From Tetranychus cinnabarinus (taxonomy: Eukaryota; Arthropoda; Arachnida; Trombidiformes; Tetranychidae), in the NCBI GenBank assembly GCA_022266195.1, contig WHVY01000003.1, positions 2,046,001-2,110,000 of the forward strand: a DNA stretch of 64,000 nucleotides. Reading direction: 5' to 3'. Positions 1-12,200 of this stretch are shown here, one piece after another. The notes under the pieces were generated by a model that was not told the DNA's origin, made no database searches, and worked only from the letters and a program-made list of their open reading frames with translations. Position 1 is the first letter of the stretch, and every line of letters starts with the position of its first letter. Both the position numbers and the translations under genes were made by a program.

Positions 1-99
1 ATGGAGATCAGAGACGTCGCAATTATGATTCCCGGTTCAGAGAGGAAGACGGATCTAACTACCAACAATAATAGCACCAAAGCATTTAGAAGCATTTAG
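1..99 (+). CDS. 3' coding scrap of an upstream gene (partial)
   Basis: From base 1 an open frame of 32 codons runs to a TAG at 97-99. It contains polar, Asn/Thr-rich sequence near its end (T-T-N-N-N-S-T-K). An ATG happens to sit at base 1, but the reading is more naturally the C-terminal tail of an exon that begins outside the window. No domain is visible and I do not recognise the protein. It could also be a chance frame. The next 500 bases hold no convincing gene before the start of PAPS synthase. Confidence 0.3.
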   Translation: MEIRDVAIMIPGSERKTDLTTNNNSTKAFRSI

Positions 100-595
100 T
101 TTAAAATCCTAACTTTGCTGATTATCGAGCAATTTTTCTAACTTGAAATAGCAAAAAAATTAGATTAAGTCATTTCATTTCGTCAATCTCAGAAATACCT
201 AAGATTGATTTTTTTTGTATTGTATAAATACGATTACTGATATTATAACATAAAATTTAAATTCTTTAGTTAACATCATTATTTTTTTATGTTAACGTTT
301 GTTGATTCATCTCTCGGTGCAATTATATTAATCGGACTTTGAATCCCTTACGTAAAGGTAACATTTTATTGAAATAATTTCCGAGAAAATGATAACAGTA
401 TGATAATTAAAGCAAATGTCAAAAGATGGCTGCAGATGGAGGTTAAACCTGATTTTTGTCGTCCTGGTTTTTTGCAATATTTGTTTACATTTTTTTGTTG
501 AGGTGTTCACAACTGTTCACTTATTTACCTGTTCACCAACCAAACTCATCTCTTCACGCTTTTTTTAAATCAACCGCATATCTACAATAAACAAC

Positions 596-3146
596 ATGAC
601 TTCTGATAACCGTACTCTTCGACCAGTAACTATCTGGTTAACTGGTAAGTATCATGATTCATGATTGTTAATTATCTATTTTGTCATATTCGATTATAAA
701 TTTAACTGGTTTATATTTTACGGTCTGTAGGTATATCTGGAAGTGGTAAAACGACAATTGCTAATGGTGTAGTTGCTAAACTTAGATCTTTAGGTTATAA
801 TGCAGTTAATCTTGATGGTGACAAATTACGAGCTGGTTTGAATAGTGATTTGGGCTTTAGTTCAAAGGATAGAAAAGAAAATCTACGACGAACTGCAGAG
901 GTAGCTACCATGTTCGCTGGATCAAATCTTTTACCGGTTGTCAGTTTGATTAGTCCATTCAAAGAGGATCGAGCTTTAGCTAGATCGATTCATCATAAGA
1001 AACAAATTGATTTTCTCGAATGTTTCATCAATACACCCGTAGAAGAGTGTGAAAGAAGGGACCCAAAAGGATTGTACAAAAAGTTTAGATCTGGAGTAAT
1101 TAAAAATTTCACTGGTATTGATGCACCTTATGAGATACCTGAAAATCCTGATTTAGTTTTAAGTACAATGGATTTAAACATCGAAGAATCTATTGAGAAA
1201 GTGATACGTTTACTTGAAGATAAACAATGTATTCAAAAACGAATTATTGAACTTTTCACTGCATCTGATCTACTGCCTGGTATCATGGAACGACTTAATG
1301 ACGATAGTGCAATTGCTCGCTTAAACATTTCCCGGATAGACCTTGAATGGGTCCAAGTATTAAGTGAAGGATGGGCTACTCCTTTAACCGGATTCATGAG
1401 GGAAGTTGAATATCTCGAGTGCATCCATAAAGGAACTATCAGAGGTTAGTAAGTGTAAATTATTACGAGTAAATTATTAGTTTAATGTTCATTATGTCTT
1501 TTTATTGAAAATATTTCGTGATTCTATTAATAGGTGGTCTTGTTAATCATACGATTCCTATCGTACTTTCTGTTTCTGATGCTGATAAACAAAGATTGGA
1601 AAATAAAAAGGAAATTGGTCTCTGGTATGAAAATAAATGTTTTGCAATCCTTGAAAATCCTGAATTTTTCATCCATCGGAAGGAAGAACGTTGTGCAAAA
1701 ATTTTCGGAACAACTAATATAGGCCATCCAACCATTAAAATGATCTATGAAAGCGGCGATTATTTAGTTGGTGGAGATTTATCTGTTCTTCAAAAGATAA
1801 CATGGGAAGATGGACTTGATCAATATAGACTTACACCGGCTGAGCTTCGTACGAAATTCAAAAGAATGGGAGTAAGTATCAATTGAAATGAGTGCAAACT
1901 CAATTATTTTTCCACAGAATTTCCCTCATAAATAATAGATCTTTATCAAGTGCATTCTTACTAAATTATCATTTTAACCACTTCACGTTATAAATGTTCA
2001 GAATATAAAAATGACTCACCTGTCAAAATGACATAAACTTTTTGCTTATGTATTGCTTTGTTTAAGATGAGAATGAAGATAATGTTGAGCCGCTATTGAC
2101 GCATTATTTCAGCTATTACAGTCAATTCACATTGAAATAAATTCATAATGAAAAGATTCATCATCAAAATGAAGAAAACTTTTGCTATGGTTTATCTTAG
2201 AATTAAATTATTGAAAATTAAACAGTGTTAAATCTTAATTAGTGATTCGAGTTTTTTTAAATTTGAGCAAGTAAATGATTTTAATATCATGCAATTTTTC
2301 ATTTGACTATGGATCTTCCAATGGGAATCGACTGTAAGATAAATGTAGCAATGATAAATGAAATATCATTAATAATAATTTTGTATATTTATATTAAGTA
2401 TCCTTTTTGAAATCATTTCAGAATCGGAAACTTGTTTAGCCATTAAGACTGTTGTAACTTAATTTTCACTTTTCAAACTAAATGATTTTCTCTCTTCATT
2501 TTGTCCACAGGCTGATGCCATTTATGCATTCCAATTACGAAATCCAATTCATAATGGTCATGCACTTTTGATGCAAGAAACCAAGAAACAATTATTGGAC
2601 AAGAATTGCAAGAATCCAGTTCTTTTATTGCATCCTCTTGGTGGCTGGACCAAAGAAGATGATGTGCCTTTAAAAGTGAGAATTGAACAACATAAAGCGG
2701 TCTTAGAAGCAAAAGTTTTAGATCCAGAATCAACTGTTCTAGCCATTTTCCCATCGCCAATGAGTTACGCCGGACCCGTTGAAGTGCAATGGCATTGTAA
2801 AGCTCGTTTAGTCACTGGTGCCAATTATTACATAGTTGGTCGAGATCCAGCCGGAATTCAACACCCTAATGGTAGTGATGACCTTTATGATCCTTCACAT
2901 GGAGCCAAATTGTTACAAATTGCAAGGGGTTTAAGTCAATTTGAAGTGATACCTTTTAAAGTAGCTGCCTATAACCTTGTAAAAGGTTGCATGGAATTTT
3001 ATGACCCCAATGAGAAGGACAAATTCCTCTTCATTTCGGGTACAAAGATGAGAGCTTTAGCTAGAAATGGACAAACACCACCCGACGGGTTTATGGCTCC
3101 TAAGGCTTGGAGCGTTTTAAGAGATTTTTATCAATCCCAACCTTAA
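596..3146 (+). CDS. Papss: Bifunctional 3'-phosphoadenosine 5'-phosphosulfate synthase (PAPSS)
   Basis: Exons 596-644, 731-1444, 1534-1871 and 2511-3146 join in frame to 578 residues, close to animal PAPSS length. The enzyme makes the universal sulfate donor PAPS: the C-terminal ATP sulfurylase forms APS from ATP and sulfate, and the N-terminal APS kinase phosphorylates it. The kinase P-loop G-I-S-G-S-G-K-T is at residues 17-24, with its first Gly split by intron 1. The sulfurylase HxGH motif (H381-N-G-H384, in a QLRNPIHNGHA context) and G477-R-D-P-A-G482 are intact. The linker region carries the family sequence GWATPLTGFMRE. Introns 1-3 have GTAAGT, GTTAGT and GTAAGT donors; intron 3 is 639 bp. 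ATG 596 is the first in-frame start and begins the short leader before the P-loop. Identification is near certain; the exact 5' exon is inferred. Confidence 0.95.
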
Positions 3147-4386
3147 TCAATTTATATCCCAATTTGATGGCGGTAACTTTTTAGAAATTCAATGGACTAA
3201 TCAAGTGATTTCAAATTCAGCCCTGCAAACTTTGCAGCGCAAAGCCTTAGTAATTATTAATATATTGATCTAAAAACATTTTTCCAAACATTAATCTATT
3301 CAATGAAAAAACCTTACGGTTCATCTAAAATTGAATAATGGTTATGTTATCGCAATATTTTGTTAATCTGGTTAATCGTGGTGATGATCCAATTGGTGTC
3401 GGAAGCTGTTTTTGAGTTGAGCTATTTTTCAGATGATTAATGATATTGTTAATATAAACAAAAAATTTTAAAAATGCATCCTGACTTCATCTCTATCATC
3501 CTCATTATAGCTATCATAATCACTCCTCGACATTATACTATTACTGCCACAATTATATCAAAAAAAGATTGTTGAAAACCATCAAATCGATTCAAAATCA
3601 TTCCGCCCTTTTATTGGCTAAATAATTGCGCTCAAACTTTTCAAGCTACATTCAACTTGACAAATACAATGTTGAACAAAAATTGGTTGCTTCGTTCATT
3701 CTGATACACTTTCATCATCGATGATAACCTTAAAACAAATTGTACACCAAAACGCTAACGACGTCCAAATTTGGCTAATCAAAAGTATTCTCACCAAAAT
3801 TTAAATTATATTTCACATTGGCATTATTGTGATGTTTGTAATCTGTCTCTATTTCACACTTTTTCACTTAAAATAAACCCTTTTGGATGGGCTGACGAAG
3901 GGATTTTAAGTTTAGTCAATCAAAGCCTTAGTTATTATTGACACTTTACAAACATATATCAGTTTATACATATTACAAAGTTATTAAAGTTGCACCAAAA
4001 AAATTATTAAATATTAATAATCTGTCTCTTAATTTTTTGATTCAATAATCTTAGTATTCGTTAAAAATTGAATCACCATTGTTGTGGTTCTCAATAGTTT
4101 ACAATTCTGGTTACCAATCATGATTTTTTCCTAGGTAGAGTGTAAACACTTAAAATGAATTGATGTCAACCTGTGATAGTAAGGCCTTCTTATCGATGGT
4201 TAACAAGGAAACAAAACTCAAGGTAGATAACGGAATAATTTGTTGACTTTCTTAGAGATTAGTAATAACTGAATCCATTATACTGTTTAGGCGTTGTCAT
4301 ATTTTTTTGTTAATTGCGAGTAAAAATTTAAATATTATAAAGAGATCAAAAGTTATCTAAAGTTATCAAAATCAGAGATAAACACG
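3147..4386. other. Intergenic region, no gene seen
   Basis: This AT-rich stretch between PAPSS and the small membrane protein gene contains only short frames broken by many stops. It must hold the 3' UTR of PAPSS and the promoter of the next gene. I see no repeat with clear ends and no RNA gene. Confidence 0.5.
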
Positions 4387-4876
4387 ATGTTGACCAGATT
4401 CACAATCCTCATTCTGGGTAAGTAAAAAATATGAAAATCTTTATGAAAACAACTGATATGCTTCAATTTATTTTGCCAATTTTCTTGATTATAACAGCTA
4501 TGGGGCTAATTAAAGAAGCTATGAGCCAAGGAGCATATGACCCGTATCAAAACTACAAAGGAGAAAGAAAAGGTAAGTTCCATTGCGATTACTTCAATTT
4601 GAGAAAATTAGGTTGATAGTATCACTCATTTGTAACAAAATTGCATCAGTTATCGACATTTTTTCAAAAATTAGATCATACATGAAAATAACAACAATTT
4701 ATCTTTCAGGTTCGTTTACGCCTGGTGAATTGACTGGAATTGTTGTTGGTGGATTCGCTGGTTTCTGTGCACTTGGGGTTACCGTATTTTTCTGCTATTA
4801 TGTGTATAAAAGGGAAAACGAGCAAGGTTCAGGTGGACGCTATTCACCAGCAGCAAAACTTGGTACTTATCGCTAA
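4387..4876 (+). CDS. Small secreted or type I single-pass membrane protein, unrecognised
   Basis: Three exons (4387-4417, 4498-4572, 4710-4876) join to 90 residues. All three junctions fall at phase 1, and donors are GTAAGT. Residues 1-20 form a hydrophobic signal-peptide-like segment (LTRFTILILAMGLI). A short polar stretch with YDPYQNYKGERK follows, then a glycine-rich transmembrane helix (about residues 48-67, GIVVGGFAGFCALGVTVFFC) and a basic, Gly/Ser-rich tail ending K-L-G-T-Y-R. This predicts a short extracellular part and a cytoplasmic tail of about 25 residues. I do not recognise the family and assign no function. The signal peptide, single helix and consistent splice phases argue that it is real. 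It ends 169 bp from the convergent eL36 stop. Confidence 0.7.
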
Positions 4877-4948
4877 TTGATTGGAAATCACGATCACAAT
4901 CTTTACACTTCATTTTTGTATTAATTTAAAAAGTCACCTCAGTTTTAA

Positions 4949-4966
4949 AATAAATGACACAATAAA
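4949..4966 (+). terminator. Polyadenylation signals (two AATAAA)
   Basis: AATAAA occurs at 4949-4954 and again at 4961-4966, 73-90 bases after the stop of the small membrane protein gene. That is the expected place for its 3' end. The gene is convergent with eL36, so the two 3' ends lie very close together. Confidence 0.5.
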
Positions 4967-5003
4967 TGTTGACTACAACAGGTATAGATGAAACATCAAG
5001 TTT

Positions 5004-5009
5004 TTTATT
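5004..5009 (-). terminator. Polyadenylation signal of eL36
   Basis: Read on the minus strand this is AATAAA, 36 bases beyond the eL36 stop codon. Confidence 0.45.
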
Positions 5010-5045
5010 TTTCAAATAAGTGACAAATACCTACAAAGTAAGAAA

Positions 5046-5459
5046 CTATTTGTGGGCAGCTGCCTTTCTTTGTTGAATAAGCACGTTAGATAATTCATCT
5101 CGCTTTTTCTTTGCTCTAGCGTGTGTTCCGAGTCTTCGCTTCAAGAACTTAAGGGCTCTCTTATCTTTAGAAATACGCAACAATTCCAAACACCGCTTTT
5201 CATAAGGTGTGTGTCCACTGATTTCTCTGACGATATCCTTGACAAATTTGTTTTGCTTAGCAATTTTCTGTAAAAAGGTGAACAAAGGGGAAACATTAAA
5301 TTAAAAATTCAATACGTAAATGAAATAAACTAAAGACATGAAAGATTTTTTACTTACACTTGGTACCTGAGCTTTCTTAGTAACTTTAGCTTTAACTGGA
5401 GTTACTTTGTGTCCCTTCTTAAGACCAACAACAAGTTCGAACGCCCGTTTCTTGGCCAT
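5046..5459 (-). CDS. RpL36: 60S ribosomal protein eL36
   Basis: Exon 1 is 5459-5358 and exon 2 is 5267-5046; they join at phase 0 to 107 residues, the normal size for eL36. The protein is a structural component of the large cytosolic ribosomal subunit. Family landmarks are the N-terminal AFELVVGLKKGHKVT block, FVKDIVREISGHTPYEKR in the middle, and the very basic end with ALKFLKRRLGTHARAKKKR. The intron is 90 bp with GTAAGT and CAG borders. The ATG at 5459 gives the conserved M-A-K-K start. The identification is secure. Confidence 0.97.
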
Positions 5460-6265
5460 GTTAAACTAGATTAATTAAATTACACTAAAATCAAAAGGTT
5501 AACTTAATAGACACACTTAAATGAAATAAAACCGAAGGCAAGTTTTATTTCTCAAGACTTAAGGTTTCCGGTTCCGCGAAACACAGCGCCACCTTTTAAC
5601 TTTTCTCAAAACTGTTTAAAGCGCATAAAATGAAAGCAAAGATTTACTCTAAAGCAATAATTATCAATAATAAGCATTAATCAATAATCAATACAAAAAT
5701 ATAAATCTCTTTGTATTTAATTTGCTCATAAATTATTAAATCCAATGAAAATAAATAGAAGAAACAAATGGTAATCAGATCAATGAAGCTTCACCTTTTA
5801 AAAATGACCTCACTAAATCCAAATTGACTAATAAATCATGAACCAAATCTAATGAAAATATCAGTTGATAAATATAAACTGATCAGATTTTTGGAGTTTA
5901 TTAGGTCGGAAAATATTACCAAAAGACAGTCAAATGAATAATTAATTGCCCGTAAATTATTAATGAAACAAGATTAAATTGATTGTGTTGAAGAGCAATT
6001 TATTTATGAAATTCAAAGTCCAATAATTGACCTAATTGATGATAGATCATTTAATCAACAAATCAAATCATGAACAAGAATAGAATCCAATAACGAAAAG
6101 AACAATAGAACTCGAATGTCAAATAAGATACAAATTTAGTACAAAGCAAATTTAATACAAGTTAAATTCAAAATTATCTTATTCAATGACAGACATAAAC
6201 GATTGATCACTTTGCCAACCACAAATGTTGACCAAATTTCAGCAAAAATCATTCTCATTGGTCAA
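5460..6265. other. Intergenic region between eL36 and Mctp
   Basis: No gene is seen. The eL36 promoter must lie at the left edge; the only GC-richer patch (about 5560-5600) includes a GGTTTCCGGTTCCGCG block that is a plausible housekeeping promoter element. The rest is AT-rich and should hold the 3' UTR of Mctp at the right edge. Confidence 0.4.
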
Positions 6266-9200
6266 TCATTGGCGTTTCTTGGATCTTCGAACAGATTCAC
6301 TTGGTGAATTGGGATCATCATTTAATTCTCGATACATTGCCTAAGAAAGAAAAACATTGAAAAATAATTAGTAATGACACACATCGAGATATACAAAATT
6401 AAGACTTACAAGTTCATCAATATCAGGAATTCGTGAAAGAAAATCAATCAATTCGTTGTTAGATATGTAATTAGGATTTCTTAATTTTTTAGTAAATTTA
6501 TTCACACCCCAAGCCATAATAAGGTAACGCAATGGCATAAAATAAAGGATGATTGTTGCTATTATTAGAACCACAATCGCTAACCATGATAAAAAAGGCA
6601 CACTGAAATTAAATGTACTAGAAGGAAGGAAATAAAGAAAACAAATTAATTATTCAAATTTAAACATTGCTGTGTTTTATATCAAATTAGGTTTGTCAGA
6701 ATGAATTTACTTTTTAACTCTTTCCATGTAGGATGCAATCATACCCAGAGCATTTTGAACTGTAGCACCGACTTCATGAATTGCTTGAAATTTTTCCATC
6801 AAAGATTTCTTTTCCTCCTGAAAGATACAATTTGTAAATTATTAGAAATATAAATCAAGGAAAAATACACTTTTTTAAATGCAAATAAAACACAATAATT
6901 GTAGACAATCGGACAACCCGGCGATTATGAACAATTAATGGTAAACTTACACCTTGATCTTTATCGTCATCTTCATCACCCTCTAACAAAAGTTCTGATT
7001 GTTCATCTGCACTTGGATAAGCATTAAAATAAGATGATATTTTGTTCCAAATATAATATCGTAAAAAGATGAGCAATAAAAATAAAGGAACCATGAAAAG
7101 CTCAAAATAATAGGTAATAACTAAAAAGGCAATGAATGCAATAATGCTTCGAGGCACATTTTCCCATTGGAAACAACTGTTTATCCAGTTATAAATCTGA
7201 CGGATTTCCATGGCAAGACTTTTCACTCGATAAACATTACGGACGAAAATGGATTTCTTAAACTTAGGAATTTCGGAGATAACTTTAGCTTCTCGAGGAT
7301 TAAATGTGCGTATACAAGCACGAACCTGTGAAAAAAGAGAAACAAAATTGAATAAGAAATAAGAAAATATAAAGTCAAAAAGAATGAAAAATGGATTGAA
7401 ATTGACTTACATGGTTAAAGTAAACAGTCATTTCTAATAGGATTCGACCTTTGGTTCTCTTCAACAGCTTCTTGTCTTTCAAAGGGAACCATTTTTTCTC
7501 ACCGCTTTGAATCTGTCAGAAAATTATACATCAAACCATTAATCATGAAATAAAATAAGAGTAGCATGAGAATCAATGATTTACCTTGAGAAGAGGAATG
7601 GCAACTTTACCAAGGAATTCAAATTTTTTATCTCGATCTTCATCATAGACAGTTATTTCCAAGACTTCATGAATATCACGAACAGTGCTAAGAAAAATCT
7701 TCTAATTAGATGATTGTAAATTGATATTCATTCATTCACACTTTCAATTAACTTACAAAGTGAATACTTTGTTCCATTCAGGACAAAGAGTTTTATATTC
7801 AGTATTAGTCTGAACTCGAGCATTTACAAGTTCAATCACACAAAATGGATCACTTTTGCCTCCAAGATCAGCAGCCATTAAACCTTCCGCTCTAAAAACT
7901 AATAAATAAATGTATATTAGAAACAAAGTGAAGCCAAAAATAACAAGTTAACCTACCTTTAACCTCAAGATAACCAACATTACTGAGATACTGGAACGAT
8001 CTCAACAGACTCTAAGACATCAGACAGAAAGAGATACAAATGAGAGATCAGTTACATGAACAAAAAGGTAGATTTGATTACAGATAAACCTCAATATTAT
8101 TCCCTATTCAATGACATACATATTGATTTTTCAACTGTCCAATTTGATTTGTATCTTCAGATCGAGTGACCAGATTAGAGATAGCATCAGTTCCAAGTGT
8201 ACCACTGATTGTTAACATCAACAAAATGGATCCTTGGCCGTCCTGTAAATCAGCCCAAATTGAATGGGTTTCCTCTTGCTTTAAATTATTTAAATTAATG
8301 ATTGCTTTTCCCATAAATTCATCTCTTCCATGAAAATCACGATCCATCACGGTCAACTCCAACACTTTACTTTGATCAGGAAAAGTGTGCAAATCAAATT
8401 GTTCATTCCATACGGGATTCAATGTTTTAGGGATGCACTGAAAGCAAATAAAATAAACAAGTTGAAAATTAAAACCAAACATGATTCAAGTAAATAATAG
8501 TTAATCAATGAAAGTAAAACAATCAAATCTCACCTTACTTTTATGCTTCTCCTTACCCAGTTGAAACTTAATGTAAGGATCAGACAATCCATTCTCATCT
8601 TTGGGAGTTAAATTTTTACCTTCAACCAAGACTATATTAACAACACTGTCCCATTGTTGAGTCTTTAATTTCTTGCTTGTATTTTCACCGGAAGCAGTCA
8701 AATTTACATTACGAAAAGGTTTTCGGCACAACTTAAGATGATGATACAAAAAGATGATACAGAAAAAAAACATCAATCAAACAAAAGGCCAACATGTTTA
8801 CCCAAGAAAACAGCTTAGCTATTCGCTTTACCTGTTCCTTTTCCTCTTGAGTTTTAGGTATAAGAGTTACTGTAAGATATATTTGACCCCAAATTTTGTC
8901 TGGATCACTCTCATCTAATCCTGATTCAGTCAGATTAAACTCCAATTCAGTGGTTCTAATAGAGATGTAAAACAAAACAAACAGAAAATCCATTAAAAAA
9001 CAAACTCAAAAATTCAACATGTTGTACAAAATGCTATTAAATATTATATAATATTATATTATATTATTGTAATGAAAAGTCCAATAACGTTACAATTGGT
9101 CAGTTACTATGAATGATTTAATTTAGGCTTTGGTTAAGTTGGTAATGTAAATAGTAAACAAAAAATGGATTCAATACTGTGGATGATGAATGATACAAAT

Positions 9201-12200
9201 CGTAACTTGATATTTACATTCGCAATTAGGTTGAAGCCGTTATTTACGTGACTGGTTAACAGAGTTAGACATCGAAGTAATCACAATTTAAATAGTTAAT
9301 AGGCAATGATAACCATCAAACGAATGATGATTACCTTTAAAAATGAAATAATACAAATCAAGTCACGCTCTTTATGCAATTTTCATAATCATCACCAACT
9401 ATCAAGTAATCAATGGGAAAGGATAAATTGAGAAGAAGAAGAAGATTGTTGATGAAAATATAATCAATTCTGTATCATGTATTGTCGCTCATTTTATTAC
9501 ATTCATTTTGTCCATTTCAATTTGATTTGTTTAATTGACTTGGAATCCTGCCATTTGGATAGTGAACAGTCTTTTTCAATTCAGTTTCCCATTGAGACTG
9601 GAAATGTCTTGTCTTTTTCATTGCTTGATCAGATAAACATTACAGATCAAATGATGAGTTCTGAGCTGTGTCAGCTTAATAATATTATATGAACACTGAA
9701 CATTGATGTTAACCCTTTCATCTGATGTGATACTCAATTGATTAACAAGAATAGTCAATTGACTTTTTATTTATTACAATCACATTGAGATGAAAATCAA
9801 GTCTATAATAATGATCCATTGAAAAGTAGACAAAAGTAAAGGAAATCATTTGTATCATTTCAATGGTAATAATGTTTCCAGTTGAATATGTTGAAACTGC
9901 TCAATAACATGATGATAATGGTGATGACTGTTAAAGATAAATTATCTTAAATTTAAAACATATTTAAAAGGATTGTGAGCTGAAAACATCATTAATATTA
10001 GTGTTAACAGGCAAACCATATAATCAAAGTAACTATAACTGTAACCAAATTATAATTTAACAATTCAAAGCAAACTCATGGATAATTTAATCAAAATTTT
10101 ATGATTTTTCTTGCTATTGATTTTCTTGAATAATAAACAATTTCCCTAAATTTGATAGTTCGCAATGAATGTAACCTTTATAAAAAATACTTTGCCAAAT
10201 TATACACTTGACAATGAATATCAAAAGCATGAAATCAGTGAATTTAAGACAAAAATTCATCATAATAATAAAACTAATAATGATTAAATTTGCCTTCTCC
10301 ATAATATTAAACTGAGGTAAAAACATCCAGAGTATAACAATTTAAAACAGACTTCCACTTTTCCTCTCCTGCAGTTTTTCATTTATTTTTTGGATTTTTA
10401 ATAGCGATTGTGATTTCTGTGTTTTCTCAACAATTAATAAATTGTTATGTAGTGATGAGGAGTGCTCTCAATTGTTACTGATTAAAATTTGGTTTAAAAT
10501 AATGTCTCTCCATTAAATGGTGAATTGTTTCCAGGAACTGCTTCTTTGTGATACTCTGTTATTTATCCCTTAAGAGCACTTACACAGTTTTAATTGTGAA
10601 GCATTTTCTCATAATTTATCGGATTGATGTTGGACCATTTTGATTAAAACTTAATTGTCAACCAGATCTGAAGCTGGTTAGTGTGGATTGCGATACTTTT
10701 TCATCACAAATGTAATTGCTGAACAATTTAATTGAAACTGAATAGCTCACTTTTGTAGGTGTAATTGAAAAACTAATTTTGTATCATTAAATGTAACGTG
10801 AAATCCAAGCTGATTGACATTTAAACCAAAGGTTAATGCATTTGGATTGGATAATATAATAGCATTTTCAAGCTTAGATGAAAATAATTTACCAATTGAC
10901 TTACTTATTAAGCTCTAATCTAGTTAGGTCGAGAGTTGCTGTTCCGAGGTAATCATCAGTTAAACCAAAATCATGATCATAAACTTTAATTGACAAAGGT
11001 TGAAACACATCTTCAATGGCCAAAACTGTGTATTCATCCCAAACTGGGTTCAAATTTTTGGGTATAATCTTGCTCTTGTAGACTTGCTTGTTACCAAACT
11101 TGAGCTTTACATAAGGATCACTAGTACCTGAGGAAAGACAATTAATTTACAGCAGTTGATTTAGGTTGGATTGGGTTGATTAACTTACCACAAGAATCCT
11201 TGGCTAGTAAATTAGAAGCTGATTGAAGATGAAGCTCAAGTTGATAAAATGGATATTGACGGAGTGTAAAGATTTTCTGGCGTTCCTCTTCAGAATCTTC
11301 ATCCTGGAAAAATGAATAGTTGATTAATGAGTTAATTATTAGATTGACTGGAAAGGTTGATAATGTTTAGATGATTGATGTCGCGGTAATGAACAAACCT
11401 GCTTATAAGGACAATAATTTGACGTGAATATAACTATTTTGTTCAAATCATAATCAAGTTTGTAATTTTTCATGTTTCTGTTTAACTCAAAATTTAATCA
11501 TTATGCTTGAGGTTGCACTGGATTTTCATGTTCAATTAGTGTTGAAATTGTCACATAATGTGATCACTTGTCCATCAACTAGTAGGTCAAACACACAATT
11601 AACAACTTAGCAGTTTAATAAATCAAATTTATCTTGTAATAATTTTATCACAATTCAGTACATTTTCAACTTCCACATTAATCCAAATGTCAGGGATTTC
11701 ATATTATCATGCGTAACATTAACCACTCAATGAATCAAAATCAAACTTCCTTAACTTCCTTTTATCATCAGTCCTTTAATCAATTATTGTTTACCATTAT
11801 GATTATCATCGTTACTATTATTGCAATAATCTGCTAATAAAATGACTTCTCAATTGGTAATAATCAATTTCAGTAATATAATCAAGTAATGGTCAAGAAA
11901 CAGCAAAAAGTTATTTTGCCAAACAATATTCAATTCGTTTCTTAATGTTGTCTTCAAATGGACAATCAGATCATTTCATTAAAATGAAATTAACATTGAA
12001 ATCGATCTAAAACACAATAAACAGTCAAGCAATAAATAACAATTAAAAGTCAATTTCATTACCAGAATTGAATGAAATGAAATGTTTTGCAAATAACAAT
12101 CGAATCGAAATGAAATTTTTCTTAAAGTAACATTTCATTAAATAAAAAGTATAGTTGTATCATTTTTGTATCTTACAATCAAAAGTAATCATTATAATGA

